From contig NZ_JADEXY010000001.1 in the NCBI RefSeq assembly GCF_015206885.1, positions 46,988 to 110,987 on the forward strand: DNA of 64,000 nt, read 5' to 3'. Source of the stretch: Microcystis aeruginosa LEGE 91341. GTDB lineage: Bacteria; Cyanobacteriota; Cyanobacteriia; Cyanobacteriales; Microcystaceae. The position numbers and the translations under genes are program-made. This document shows, in pieces, positions 34,584-43,516 of the stretch. Numbering within the stretch: the stretch's first letter is position 1; each line of letters opens with the position of its first letter. Below the pieces are notes generated by a model that ran no database searches, was not told where the DNA came from, and was given only the letters and a program-made list of their open reading frames with translations.

Positions 34584-35960
34584 TTAAATCCGATCGCTGG
34601 GGGGTTGCCGCTCTAATTTGTCCAAAATGCGCTTGAGCAAGACACTGTAAACAGGTTCGCCACCTAAGAAGTGGGCTGTGATGGCAGCACAGATGCAAGT
34701 CAGTAAAATAGGCAGCGCCACCAAAAAATTATCCGTCAATTCCATCACCAGCATGACGGCGGTGAGGGGAGCGCGGACCGTGGCCGCCACTAATCCCCCC
34801 ATCCCAGCGACGGCAAAAACCCCGGGTTGGGGCAGTTGACCCGGAAACCAAGCATCGCACACTTGTGCCAGCCCTAAACTGAATAGAGTAGCCAAGGCTA
34901 ACATCGGGGCAAAAATCCCGCCAATTTCCCCGGAACCATAACAAATCATTGTTAGGAGAAAGCGCCCTAAGAAAACCAGCAGCAAGACCGCTCCTGGAGC
35001 TTCACTATTAAAAGTCCAGATGACCGATTGATCGCCACTGCCAACTAAGGGAGCGTAGAGCCAACCGAGCCAACCGATCGCACTTCCCACCAATAACCCC
35101 AGCAGTTGGTAAGGAAGTCCCCGCAGCCGGCCAAACCAGTCTAGGGAACGAAACAGGAAAAAATTAAAATAATAGCCAACGATTCCCAGTCCAACCCCCA
35201 AAATCACGAACATCCAGAGAGTCCCGAGAGGAACTCTCTCGAAATGGGTGATTTTCATGAAACCCTCTTGACCTACAAGCAGCCGGAGGACAATGGCCGC
35301 CGTGATAGAGGCAACCATCACTGAACGGTAGGACAAAATCCACGAGTCAAATTTAGGGCGCACCTCTTCGGTGACAAACAAGATACCGGCGATCGGGGCA
35401 TTGAAAGCTGTGGTTAAGCCGGCCCCTGCTCCCGAAGCGATCAGGATACGCGCCTGTTCAGAGGAAGCCCCGACGAAAGCAGCCACCATCTTACCGATAG
35501 CGCCTCCGATTTGAATGGTCGGCCCTTCAAAACCAGCAATCATCCCCGCCCCAATGGAGAGCATCCCGCCAAAAAACTTGACCGGCAGGACTCGCCGCCA
35601 GTCGAAGGGCAAGAGGTTGTCGAGCGCCCCTTCAATCTGGGGAATGCCGCTGCCAGCCGTATCCGGTGCTACCCTCCGCACCAGCCAGAAGCTGGCATAG
35701 ACCATCCCCCCGGCTACCAGGCCAGGGATTAACCAATTCAGAATCGGGTAATCAGCCAGAGCAGCAGCCAGTTGTTGCCGTTGCTGGAGGATGTGGTGTA
35801 CGGTCATCCGAAAGCAAGTACCCACTAAACCAGCTAGAATGCCAACAATTGCTGCCCACAGGACGACCCGGTTGAGCCGGTGCTTGGCCTCTAAAAATCG
35901 GGCCGGAATGTTGCCCAAGATATCCAATGGGGATGTGGGACTAGAATCGCTCTCTGCCAT
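34584..35960 (-). CDS. CLC-family chloride channel/transporter
   Basis: 458 residues with about ten membrane helices. CLC signatures: GSGIPQIEG near 101, GFEGPTIQIGG near 145 (the GxEGP motif with gating glutamate kept, but F instead of the common K/R), GLTTAFNAPIAGILFVTEE near 180, and GEIGGIFAPMLALA near 343. CLC proteins conduct Cl- or exchange Cl-/H+. There is no C-terminal CBS pair. Base composition is visibly richer in G and C than flanking genes. It is divergent from the FUSC gene. Confidence 0.93.
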   Translation of the reverse strand: MAESDSSPTSPLDILGNIPARFLEAKHRLNRVVLWAAIVGILAGLVGTCFRMTVHHILQQRQQLAAALADYPILNWLIPGLVAGGMVYASFWLVRRVAPDTAGSGIPQIEGALDNLLPFDWRRVLPVKFFGGMLSIGAGMIAGFEGPTIQIGGAIGKMVAAFVGASSEQARILIASGAGAGLTTAFNAPIAGILFVTEEVRPKFDSWILSYRSVMVASITAAIVLRLLVGQEGFMKITHFERVPLGTLWMFVILGVGLGIVGYYFNFFLFRSLDWFGRLRGLPYQLLGLLVGSAIGWLGWLYAPLVGSGDQSVIWTFNSEAPGAVLLLVFLGRFLLTMICYGSGEIGGIFAPMLALATLFSLGLAQVCDAWFPGQLPQPGVFAVAGMGGLVAATVRAPLTAVMLVMELTDNFLVALPILLTCICAAITAHFLGGEPVYSVLLKRILDKLERQPPSDRI

Positions 35961-36043
35961 AGAAAAGGATGAGTAACTGTTGGTTTAAGGTTAGCATTGA
36001 GAGTATCAATAGTCTGCCCAGACATCTCTCCTGACACCTAAGT

Positions 36044-36237
36044 AGGGTCTGTTGAAAAAGTTTTTCGTGGGTGTAGGGTGTAGGGTTTTACCAATTTTGA
36101 GGGGGTCAATCACCTAATTTTCAGGGAAAAAGTCCAGGGATTTTACCCCTGATCACTCCAAGGGCTGGCAGTTTTTGATTTCAAAAAAACCTAAAAATAT
36201 TATCCAACAAGGTTTTTAGATTTATTCAGCAAATCCC
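36044..36237. mobile_element. MITE family A, copy 2
   Basis: About 194 bp, from AGGGTCTGTTGAAAAAGTTT to TTTATTCAGCAAATCCC, collinear with 11471-11686. It ends about 10 bp before the FUSC start codon, so it supplies the leader of that gene. Confidence 0.85.
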
Positions 36238-36247
36238 ATTTACAGTC

Positions 36248-38407
36248 ATGAAGAAAATTCACCCCGAGTTGAGTCAACTAAGGTTCTTCTATGGCATTCA
36301 ATCAGCGGTCGCCATAGCCCTACCCTTGCTCATCGGCCTCTTGATGGGCAATCTCAAGCTCATCATTTTACCTGCTCTGGCTGCATTTTTGATTAATTTA
36401 TTCCTGGGTAGCCTGTCTGTGAGTTACCGAGATAAATTACTAGGATTGGCGATCGCTACCTTAGGCTGTGCCGGGGTCATGAGTCTGGGAACGGTGAGTG
36501 GCCAGATGCCTTGGTTGCTGGTTATCCTCACTTTTCCCTTGTTGCTGCTCCTCAACTTTATCGGTGTGCTAGGAAGTACAGCCACGGCCATCGGACAGGT
36601 AGTGGCAGTGTTTTGGTTGATCTCTACTCACCTACCCGGCAATCTGGATCTGGCCCTAGAAAGATTTTGGTTACTCTTATTGGCCGGCATTTGGGTAATG
36701 GTTCGACCCTGGGTAATATGGCTCAACGATCCCTACAGGCCAGTTAAACAAGCCATCATTGCCAGTTACCAAAGCTTGACCCATTTTCTCGAAACTGTTG
36801 CCCGAGTTGAGATTGTCGATAAGGACGAACTCTGGGATGTAGAAACATCCCAAGCACAACATCAAACTGGAACAATGATCGCCCAAGCTCGTAGCCTCTG
36901 GCACGAGGTTTATATTAGTCAACCCGGCACTCATATTGAAGGCCAGCGCTTGATTTTTCTGATTGAGAAGCTAACTGATATGTATCGGGAAGTAATTGCT
37001 CTGACAGAAGTGGTTGTAGGACAAAACAAGAGAGAATTGGCTGAGATGGGACCAGAGCTTAAGCAAGCCTGCCAAACCTTGATCGAGGTAATGAAAACCC
37101 TGGATGATATAGTTAAATTGAGGAATACAAGCGATCGCCAAGAAATTGCTCAAGAAACCTTGGCGATGCTCACAACTTTACAGCAGCAAGTGCAAGACTT
37201 AAAGAAAAAGTTCCGTATTGGCAGTAATTCCCCGGAAACCATCACACCTAATCTCCATAAACTCATCCTAATTCTGAACAATCTGGCAGAACAAATTGAT
37301 GCCACTATTACCCTACTCCTCGACCACCAAAAGCAAGTCGAGGTGGCACTCCAATCAGTTCCCTTAACTCCTGTCACCTCTTTTTGGGAAATATTGAAAA
37401 ATAACTGGACTTTTGAGTCGATTAATTTTACTGCGGCTATGCGTCTAGCCACTGTCACTACTTTTGCCCTGTTGGTATCCATTCTACTCCATTGGCATCA
37501 CGGTTATTGGATAGCTTTAACGGTGCTGTTTGTTCTCCAGCCAGATTATGGTGGCACAATCCAAAAGGCTATACAGCGCATTGGTGGCACTATTTTAGGA
37601 GTAATCTTAGCAACTCCCATAGTTTTGCAAATTCAAGATCTAAACCTACTAATAATAATTCTAATTATCTTAGCTGCCCTAACTGCTGCCTTCCGTTTTG
37701 TCAATTATGCTTTCTTTATGCTCTTTCTGACCATGCTAATTGTGGTGATTCTAGATCTAGACGTACCCAAAGATTGGCAGTTAGCCGAGACAAGAGTTTT
37801 TCATACTGTATTGGGGGGAGCTTTGGCAGTTATCAGTTACTATCTTTGGCCGATTTGGCAGAGACGTTCCCTACCCCGAAGAATTGGCATTTTACTAGAA
37901 AAGAGTGTCAGTTATTTTCAAACTGTGGCCGCCGCTTATCAAGGACAAGCTCAAAGTGCCAAGATCTTAGATTTAAGCCGCCGTCAAGCTGAATTAGCCA
38001 GTGATAATGCTTTAGCTACTGTCCAGCGCATGAAACGAGAACCAAAGCAATTTCAGGGTAATGTGGTAGGAACAACAGAGTTGATTCTCAATGGGGTTAG
38101 TTTTATTAATGGAGTGACTACCCTTAGACAACATCTTCAGCAGTTTCAGTCTTCCCAAACACTGCCCGGATTAGATGAGTTTATTGAACAGGTGACGAAA
38201 ACATTTGAGAATTTGCAACAAATCCAACAAACAGGGACTAACTCCTTGTCCATGCCCAATTTTAACCAAAGTTTACATAGGTTAACGGATTATTTAGAAA
38301 CCATTCCAGAAGCTCAAACTGAAGAAGTAAGATCGTTGAGTTTTATCATTGCAGAGTTACATCAACTTACAGAGAAATTAAAGGGAATGTTCGCGGCGAT
38401 CTCTTAG
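36248..38407 (+). CDS. FUSC family membrane transporter
   Basis: 719 residues in the two-part layout of FUSC/aromatic-acid exporter proteins. N-terminal helices (about 12-165) are followed by a long cytoplasmic helical region (QTLIEVMKTLDDIVKLRN), a second helix block (about 395-545, LVSILLHWHHGYWIALTVLFVLQPDYGGT) and a C-terminal helical tail. Members export aromatic acids or fusaric-acid-like compounds, usually with a periplasmic adaptor, which is not seen here. No RBS is evident because a MITE abuts the start. Confidence 0.88.
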   Translation: MKKIHPELSQLRFFYGIQSAVAIALPLLIGLLMGNLKLIILPALAAFLINLFLGSLSVSYRDKLLGLAIATLGCAGVMSLGTVSGQMPWLLVILTFPLLLLLNFIGVLGSTATAIGQVVAVFWLISTHLPGNLDLALERFWLLLLAGIWVMVRPWVIWLNDPYRPVKQAIIASYQSLTHFLETVARVEIVDKDELWDVETSQAQHQTGTMIAQARSLWHEVYISQPGTHIEGQRLIFLIEKLTDMYREVIALTEVVVGQNKRELAEMGPELKQACQTLIEVMKTLDDIVKLRNTSDRQEIAQETLAMLTTLQQQVQDLKKKFRIGSNSPETITPNLHKLILILNNLAEQIDATITLLLDHQKQVEVALQSVPLTPVTSFWEILKNNWTFESINFTAAMRLATVTTFALLVSILLHWHHGYWIALTVLFVLQPDYGGTIQKAIQRIGGTILGVILATPIVLQIQDLNLLIIILIILAALTAAFRFVNYAFFMLFLTMLIVVILDLDVPKDWQLAETRVFHTVLGGALAVISYYLWPIWQRRSLPRRIGILLEKSVSYFQTVAAAYQGQAQSAKILDLSRRQAELASDNALATVQRMKREPKQFQGNVVGTTELILNGVSFINGVTTLRQHLQQFQSSQTLPGLDEFIEQVTKTFENLQQIQQTGTNSLSMPNFNQSLHRLTDYLETIPEAQTEEVRSLSFIIAELHQLTEKLKGMFAAIS

Positions 38408-38429
38408 AGTAAGGAAAGGAAAAAGACTG

Positions 38430-39578
38430 TCACTCAATCCACTTATCAATAATGTTTGAAATTGTCTTATCCTGCTGCATCTGAAGTATATCAATGTTGA
38501 GTTTATTGAGGAGGGGACTATTTTGAGGTAAGACAAAGCCATAGGTCAAGAAAGATGAATAAATAGGCACAGTTGTCAAAGCTACCCCCGGATTTTCATC
38601 AAGATAATATTTTAAGACTCGATAGGAATCAAGAACCGCATCTACCTGACCGCTATACATTAAATTAATAGCTTGGTATAGACTGTTGGCCAAGACAGGA
38701 GTAATTTTATATTCAGAGGTGAGATTCATAAAATAAGAACTTCCTGCCAATAGGGCAACTTTTTTATTTTGTAAATCTTGAAGATTGCTCAACTCTTTAG
38801 CAGGTTGCTGGGTCAATGCTAGGGTAAAGGTTGTCACCAAACCTGCCGTAATTGAAGAGGTAATCGCTAGGGAAATCCACATCCATAAATAAGTAATAAA
38901 CCTGCCAGTTGCAGTCACTGGAACTTTATCACCATAGCCGACTGTTGTTGTGGTAACTGACACAAACCAGAACGCTTCTCGCACCCCCTTAAAATAATTT
39001 TTGGGAAACTGTTCGGGATTGCGCTTATGTTCAACAAACCAGATGATATTAGATACTAAAAACAACAGCAGTACGAGTCCTAACACCGTTAGGAGCGCCG
39101 CTCGTTGCAAGAAGGGATGAATCAACTGCCAGAGGTTGGGGGCATGGCTGGGAACGAGTAGGGCCAGATAGGAGCTATAGTAAGGCTGAGTAAAAGCAAC
39201 TTTTTTCAGGCGTTCTGGCGTAATTGAGATCGGTCCGACGAGCAAATCGAGGGTGCCATTAGCAACTTGATTAATACCTGTATCAACTTCCTTAACTATA
39301 TAATACTCGTATTCTAAATTTTCTGAAGTGGCTATTCTCTGCCAAATCTCAATACTAATCCCATCAAACTTAGTTGTGCTTTTCGGTGGGTAGGCGGAAG
39401 ATTTTGGAGAAGGCGAAGGTTTATTTGGGGAGGAAATATCATTGACAGTTAACACTTGACTTTCTATGACATAAGGCGGTGAAACATAGACACCGACTCT
39501 TAACTTAGGTGAGGCTTGAACGGGAAGAGCAATCAAGAGTAATCCCCCTATCACCGAACCAATTAAAGAATTAATCAT
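38430..39578 (-). CDS. GluR0-type ionotropic glutamate receptor K+ channel
   Basis: 382 residues from MINSLIGS (ATG 39578). A signal peptide is followed by S1 of a periplasmic-binding fold (LRVGVYVSPPYVIE), M1 (LLTVLGLVLLLFLVSNII), a pore loop with the K+ filter TTVGYGD, M2 (MWISLAITSSITAGLVTTF), then S2 (KKVALLAGSSYFM). This is the SBP_bac_3/Ion_trans_2 layout of Synechocystis GluR0, a ligand-gated K+ channel. A longer ORF reading would overlap the upstream exchanger. It lies 14 bp after the Ca2+/H+ exchanger stop and is probably co-transcribed. Confidence 0.92.
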   Translation of the reverse strand: MINSLIGSVIGGLLLIALPVQASPKLRVGVYVSPPYVIESQVLTVNDISSPNKPSPSPKSSAYPPKSTTKFDGISIEIWQRIATSENLEYEYYIVKEVDTGINQVANGTLDLLVGPISITPERLKKVAFTQPYYSSYLALLVPSHAPNLWQLIHPFLQRAALLTVLGLVLLLFLVSNIIWFVEHKRNPEQFPKNYFKGVREAFWFVSVTTTTVGYGDKVPVTATGRFITYLWMWISLAITSSITAGLVTTFTLALTQQPAKELSNLQDLQNKKVALLAGSSYFMNLTSEYKITPVLANSLYQAINLMYSGQVDAVLDSYRVLKYYLDENPGVALTTVPIYSSFLTYGFVLPQNSPLLNKLNIDILQMQQDKTISNIIDKWIE

Positions 39579-39592
39579 AACAGGGATGAAAT

Positions 39593-40678
39593 CTAAGGAT
39601 GTAAATAAAAAGCTGTACCTAAAACGGCATATAAAATTAACAATAAAACTCCTTCTAGCCAATTAGACTGGCCATCGGAACTGATAGAACTGGTGATGAG
39701 AACTGCCGCCGTAGCCGCAAACATACCAAAAACGTTAAATTCTAGGGAGAGAGGAGTCGGGAAGAATAGGCTCACTAGAACTAAAAGTGGAGCCACAAAT
39801 AAAACCACCTGCAAAGTCGAGCCAATAGATACCGCCACCGTTAAATCCATCTTATTTTTGAGGGCGGTTGTCACGCAAGTAATGTATTCCACGACTCCGC
39901 CAAATAGGGGTAGTAAAATAATACCTGTAAATAGCTCAGTCCAGCCTAATACTTTTACCGTCTCTTCTAGACTCCCCACCAGAATTTCTGAAATGACCAC
40001 TAGAGCAACGGTACAGATGAGCAGAATTGTGACGGGTTTTCCAAATTTGGCCAAGCCCCGGTCGCTGACTGGCTGAGACTGATTTTCTCTCGCTTCTAGC
40101 GTATTTAATCTTTCCACATCTTGCTGAGACTTAAGGGAGAAAATGAGGCTTAATCCATAAAAAATTAGCAACAAAATAGCAGCCGCATAGGAAAAGTTTT
40201 GGATAGCAGCTTTCGGCAAACCGTCGGAAGTAAAGTGAATGGCACTGGGAGTCAGCAAAACTAACACAGAAAGCAGCAAGGAAGAGGCATTGAGGCGAGC
40301 AATTTCTGGTGCAAAATTTTGTTGTTGGAAACGCAAGCCTCCTAACAACATTGCCAACCCCAATCCTAAGAGTAAATTGGCAATAATCGCCCCTAAAATA
40401 CTCGCCTTGACCACCTCGACTAATCCCGCCCTAAGCGCCACTACTGAGACGACCATTTCCGTTAAATTGCCAAAGGTGGCATTGAGCAGACCGCCTAGGG
40501 TCGGGCCAATAATGGCGGCAATGACTTCCGTTGCTTCAGCAATGAAGGCTGCCAGGGGAATGATCGCCAAAGCGGAGAGGACAAAGACGAGGACGGGTGA
40601 TAACCTCAGCCACTCAGCAGCAAGAGTGATCGGTACGAAGATCAGCAGCAAGAGCAAAAATTTGTTTTTAGCTGACAT
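39593..40678 (-). CDS. Ca2+/H+ exchanger (CaCA family, CAX type)
   Basis: 361 residues, about eleven helices. The two CAX repeats show LNATFGNLTEMVVSVVAL near 65-82 and PLFGGVVEYITCVTTALK near 255-272, with acidic residues placed as in CAX proteins. It exports Ca2+ in exchange for H+. Its start overlaps the stop of the glycine-zipper gene by 11 bp, implying coupled translation, and the GluR0 gene follows 14 bp later. A Ca2+ and K+ response unit is suggested by this order. Confidence 0.92.
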   Translation of the reverse strand: MSAKNKFLLLLLIFVPITLAAEWLRLSPVLVFVLSALAIIPLAAFIAEATEVIAAIIGPTLGGLLNATFGNLTEMVVSVVALRAGLVEVVKASILGAIIANLLLGLGLAMLLGGLRFQQQNFAPEIARLNASSLLLSVLVLLTPSAIHFTSDGLPKAAIQNFSYAAAILLLIFYGLSLIFSLKSQQDVERLNTLEARENQSQPVSDRGLAKFGKPVTILLICTVALVVISEILVGSLEETVKVLGWTELFTGIILLPLFGGVVEYITCVTTALKNKMDLTVAVSIGSTLQVVLFVAPLLVLVSLFFPTPLSLEFNVFGMFAATAAVLITSSISSDGQSNWLEGVLLLILYAVLGTAFYLHP

Positions 40679-41717
40679 GGGGGGGGTTCTCTTGACCGTC
40701 TTGGGGTGGTTGCGGAGGCGAACTCGGTTGAGGCGGAGATGTCCAGTCGATTTTCTTGCCAGCGAGCGCGCCTAAGCTCCGACCGATCTCTGCCCCCGCT
40801 GCACCAGCGACTAACTTGCCGATCGCCCCTCCGACCAAAGCAGTTCCTGTTTCCCCGACAAAACTACTCCCCGTCTTGATCGTCCAATCTCTCACGTCTG
40901 TCTGTGTGGGCGAGGCTTCCTGAGACGGCTTTCCTTGCCGCTCGACTTGTTGATTTAAGGCAACTGCTGCATCTGTCCCTAACTGTCCCCCCAAAACCTC
41001 TCCGGCCAGAGCACCTACCATGCCGCCCGCCGGCCCAGCGATTACCGTACCCAGAATTGCGCCCCCCGCAGTCCCCAGGGTTTCACCGAGCTTCTCGCCG
41101 CTTTTCTTGCTGAGGTGTTCTGCGATCTCGATCGGATTTGCTCCCGCCTGAGCCTTGTCCGGTTCGGGGTGGACAATTTCGTGGGTGACATCATAGCCTA
41201 ACTTTGCTCCGGTGGCGCTGCCGGCAAAAGCACCCACTTGAGCACCCAAAACCGCCCCCCCCGGTCCAAGAGCCGAACCGATCGCCCCGCCAATCATTCC
41301 ACCAGCCACTTGTCCCGCCGACATCCCCAGAAAAGCACCACCCACGGCCGCTGGATCCACTGCCTGGCTGATCTGGCCAGCGATTTGCCCGGTAGCTGAG
41401 ACGACGGACTCTGCGGTTGCCGTTGCCGTTTGCAGGGCGGTTTGCCCGACTTGATTGGCTTGTTCAGCCAAGGGTTTGACCGCCGCCCCGGCCGTTTCCA
41501 TGAGAACTTGGCCAGTATCTTGGGTGGCTTTGAGGAGGGGGTTAGCGGCTTCGAGAACGGAGTCGCTTGCTGCTTGCCATTGCTGGGCGGCTGCTTCCCC
41601 TGCGGTTTTTGCCGCCTTCGCTATCTGGTTCGCCACTTCGCCGGCAGCGGCCAAGAGACTGGCGGGATTGTGAGTAAATTGTTCCCCTCCTGAGGCTGAT
41701 GAATCTGGATTGGCCAT
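40668..41717 (-). CDS. Large glycine-zipper protein of unknown function
   Basis: 349 residues, very rich in Gly and Ala. The first ~120 residues are helical with AAGEVANQIAKAAKTAGEAA-type heptads. The rest carries repeated glycine zippers (GGMIGGAIGSALGPGGAVLG, GGAILGTVIAGPAGG, LVGGAIGKLVAGAAGAEIG), which can form membrane-inserting or oligomeric helices. The tail is Pro-rich. It overlaps the exchanger gene. Codons are clearly GC-richer than in the window's core genes, suggesting acquisition. Similar zippers remain in the broken gene at 42168-42578. Confidence 0.75.
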   Translation of the reverse strand: MANPDSSASGGEQFTHNPASLLAAAGEVANQIAKAAKTAGEAAAQQWQAASDSVLEAANPLLKATQDTGQVLMETAGAAVKPLAEQANQVGQTALQTATATAESVVSATGQIAGQISQAVDPAAVGGAFLGMSAGQVAGGMIGGAIGSALGPGGAVLGAQVGAFAGSATGAKLGYDVTHEIVHPEPDKAQAGANPIEIAEHLSKKSGEKLGETLGTAGGAILGTVIAGPAGGMVGALAGEVLGGQLGTDAAVALNQQVERQGKPSQEASPTQTDVRDWTIKTGSSFVGETGTALVGGAIGKLVAGAAGAEIGRSLGALAGKKIDWTSPPQPSSPPQPPQDGQENPPHVS

Positions 41718-41763
41718 TACCTCTATCCTCTTGAGATTACCCCGGAGCTACCGGGTTGGGTCA

Positions 41764-42078
41764 TTATTCGGTAATTTCCACTTCTGTGGGTGTATCGGGC
41801 TTGGCTGAACTCTTGGCAGTCCTAATTTCTGCCTCGGCTTCTGCTACCAGATCATTCCAGGACTCACTGGCTTCAGCCACAGTTTCTTGCACCTTCTCAA
41901 ACGTTTCTAGTCCCCATTTAATGCCACTTTTGGTGAGGTCGCGGCCGGACTCTGCTAGAGACTTTCCTACCTCTGGATTACCCAAAGCACCAATGAGAGG
42001 GGCCAGAGCCAGAGCTGCTGCCCCAACGCCCAGTGCCGCCACTGGCTCGATGCCTAACAACAAAGCTTCTAAATCCAT
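41764..42078 (-). CDS. DUF5132 domain protein
   Basis: 104 residues from MDLEALLLGIEPVAALG (ATG 42078; a GTG two codons earlier is possible). The hydrophobic N-terminus (ALGVGAAALALAPLIGAL) followed by an amphipathic acidic helix (FEKVQETVAEASESWNDLV) is the DUF5132 layout. The function is unknown; in other cyanobacteria such proteins sit beside HMA-like and glycine-zipper proteins, as here. It lies 46 bp upstream of the glycine-zipper gene and probably shares its transcript. Confidence 0.72.
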   Translation of the reverse strand: MDLEALLLGIEPVAALGVGAAALALAPLIGALGNPEVGKSLAESGRDLTKSGIKWGLETFEKVQETVAEASESWNDLVAEAEAEIRTAKSSAKPDTPTEVEITE

Positions 42079-42167
42079 AATCACTAATTTACTATCTCTA
42101 TACCGCTCGATCGGCGATTTTCACTAACAGTTTAACCTGTATTATTGACTAATTGCCCAAAACTCGT

Positions 42168-42578
42168 TCAAGTTGACTGCGCCCCTGCCTGGGGGGTGAT
42201 TTTTTCCAGGTCTGCCCGCTGCCGGGACCACCATTCCTCTCCGACTTGTCCGCCGATAGCACCGCCGATGACTCCCCCAAAAAGAGAGCCTAGCGGGCCC
42301 TTGCAGAGAGCCACCCACCACAAAGCTGGCCATGCCTGTTGAAGGTTTCGCCGATCAATTCAGTGGCACCCCGCTCTAGAGTGGTTTGCAGGGACTCGGC
42401 GGGGTTCTTTGCTGCCACTGGCCAGCGTTGCGCTGCCGCTCCTGTGCCGGAAGGAGGGATAGCATCTCAGCCAAGCCAAGCGCACCCGCAGTCGGCCTAG
42501 GGTGGAATGGACGATTTGGAGAGAGCTATCTCGAACGGGCGAGTTGCACTGGCCCCCCACTTGTTCAACGTTAATCAT
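42168..42578 (-). pseudogene. Broken HMA-like/glycine-zipper gene
   Basis: It starts MINVEQVGGQCNSPVRDSS and then IVHSTLGRLRVRLAWL, a phrase typical of HMA_2-like domains, followed by frameshifted sequence. Near 42290 another frame carries PLGSLFGGVIGGAIGGQVG, then GEEWWSRQRADLEKI and a stop at 42168. At least two shifts are needed to join the parts. It is most likely the first gene of the DUF5132/glycine-zipper/CAX/GluR0 run, now inactivated. A MITE A end lies 7 bp upstream of its start. Confidence 0.68.
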
Positions 42579-42585
42579 CTTAATT

Positions 42586-42720
42586 AGGGTTTGCGGCAAA
42601 AAGTTTTTCCTGGGGGCAGGGTGTGGGGTGTGGGGTGTGGGGTGTCGGAAGAATAAATAGAAATAATCCCCTGTCTCGGAGTCTCCTGTCTCGGAGTCTC
42701 CTGTCTCGGAGTCTCCTAAC
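42586..42720. repeat. MITE A left-end fragment and GTCTCGGAGTCTCCT tandem repeat
   Basis: AGGGTTTGCGGCAAAAAGTT at 42586 is the left end of family A, followed by GGGTGT repeats. Then come three direct copies of a 15-bp unit GTCTCGGAGTCTCCT at about 42675-42718. Confidence 0.8.
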
Positions 42721-42859
42721 CAAGCACGACAATTTTTGATTTTCGCAAGAGATCTAATAATCAGTTGATTTAGTCGGCCGATGAAGTTAAGATGTACTAG
42801 GTTAAACACAAATGAACTAAAGTACAAATTATCTTAACCCAAGGATAGGAAAATAGATC

Positions 42860-43474
42860 ATGACTAACCTCGAATCCCTTACTCAAGCGCAACAGGAGTT
42901 GTACGACTGGCTAATTGAGTACATTCGCACTACTCAGCACGCCCCTTCCATCCGGCAAATGATGCGAGCAATGAATTTACGCTCTCCCGCACCGATTCAA
43001 AGCCGTTTAGAACGTTTACGCACCAAAGGCTATATTGATTGGACAGAAGGAAAAGCACGCACTCTGCGGATTCTCAAACAACCAGTGCAAGGTTTACCAG
43101 TTCTAGGTGTGATCGCTGCTGGTGGTTTAGTGGAACCCTTCACCGATGTGGAAGAAAAACTCGATCTTTCTAACCTGTTGCAACGCAGTCAAGACTGTTA
43201 TGCTCTGCGCGTTTCCGGAGACAGTATGATCGAGGATCATATTGCCGATGGGGATCTGGTGATTATGCGTTCTCTCACGGGTAATGAAGCGGTGTCCAAT
43301 GGAGAAATCGTCGCCGCCAGAGTCGAAGGCCACGGCACTACTTTAAAACGTTTCTACCAAGAAGGAGAAATCATCACTCTCCAACCCTCCAATCAAAAAT
43401 ATCAACCAATTACAGCCAATACTGAACAAGTACAAGTGCAAGGGGTTTTGGTTGGTGTTTGGCGCGGTTATTAG
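42860..43474 (+). CDS. lexA: LexA repressor-like protease
   Basis: 204 residues. The N-terminal winged helix (QQELYDWLIEYIRTTQHAPSIRQMM, about 10-70) is followed by the S24 latent protease domain. The self-cleavage context IAAGGLVEPF near residue 90, catalytic Ser in SGDSMIEDHIADGD near 120 and Lys in GTTLKRFY near 160 are all present, so autoproteolysis looks possible, unlike in some cyanobacterial LexA proteins that lost these residues. The RBS AAGGATAGGA is good. The regulon may include carbon and stress genes as well as SOS genes. Confidence 0.93.
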   Translation: MTNLESLTQAQQELYDWLIEYIRTTQHAPSIRQMMRAMNLRSPAPIQSRLERLRTKGYIDWTEGKARTLRILKQPVQGLPVLGVIAAGGLVEPFTDVEEKLDLSNLLQRSQDCYALRVSGDSMIEDHIADGDLVIMRSLTGNEAVSNGEIVAARVEGHGTTLKRFYQEGEIITLQPSNQKYQPITANTEQVQVQGVLVGVWRGY

Positions 43475-43482
43475 CCAAAACT

Positions 43483-43510
43483 GGGGCGCACTTAAGCGCC
43501 CCGATAATTT
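43483..43510 (+). terminator. Intrinsic terminator of lexA
   Basis: Perfect GGGGCGC (43483-43489) and GCGCCCC (43496-43502) arms around ACTTAA, followed by GATAATTTTT, 9 bp after the lexA stop. Confidence 0.85.
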
Positions 43511-43516
43511 TTCCTC

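Noticed and set aside
35511..35976. Several plus-strand open frames opposite the CLC channel gene
   Set aside because: They are antisense shadows of a GC-richer gene; the CLC frame carries all known motifs.
42795..42835. Possible LexA box upstream of lexA (GTAC-containing motifs)
   Set aside because: The best candidate, beginning AGTAC, departs from the cyanobacterial LexA consensus at two or more positions, so I do not claim an operator.
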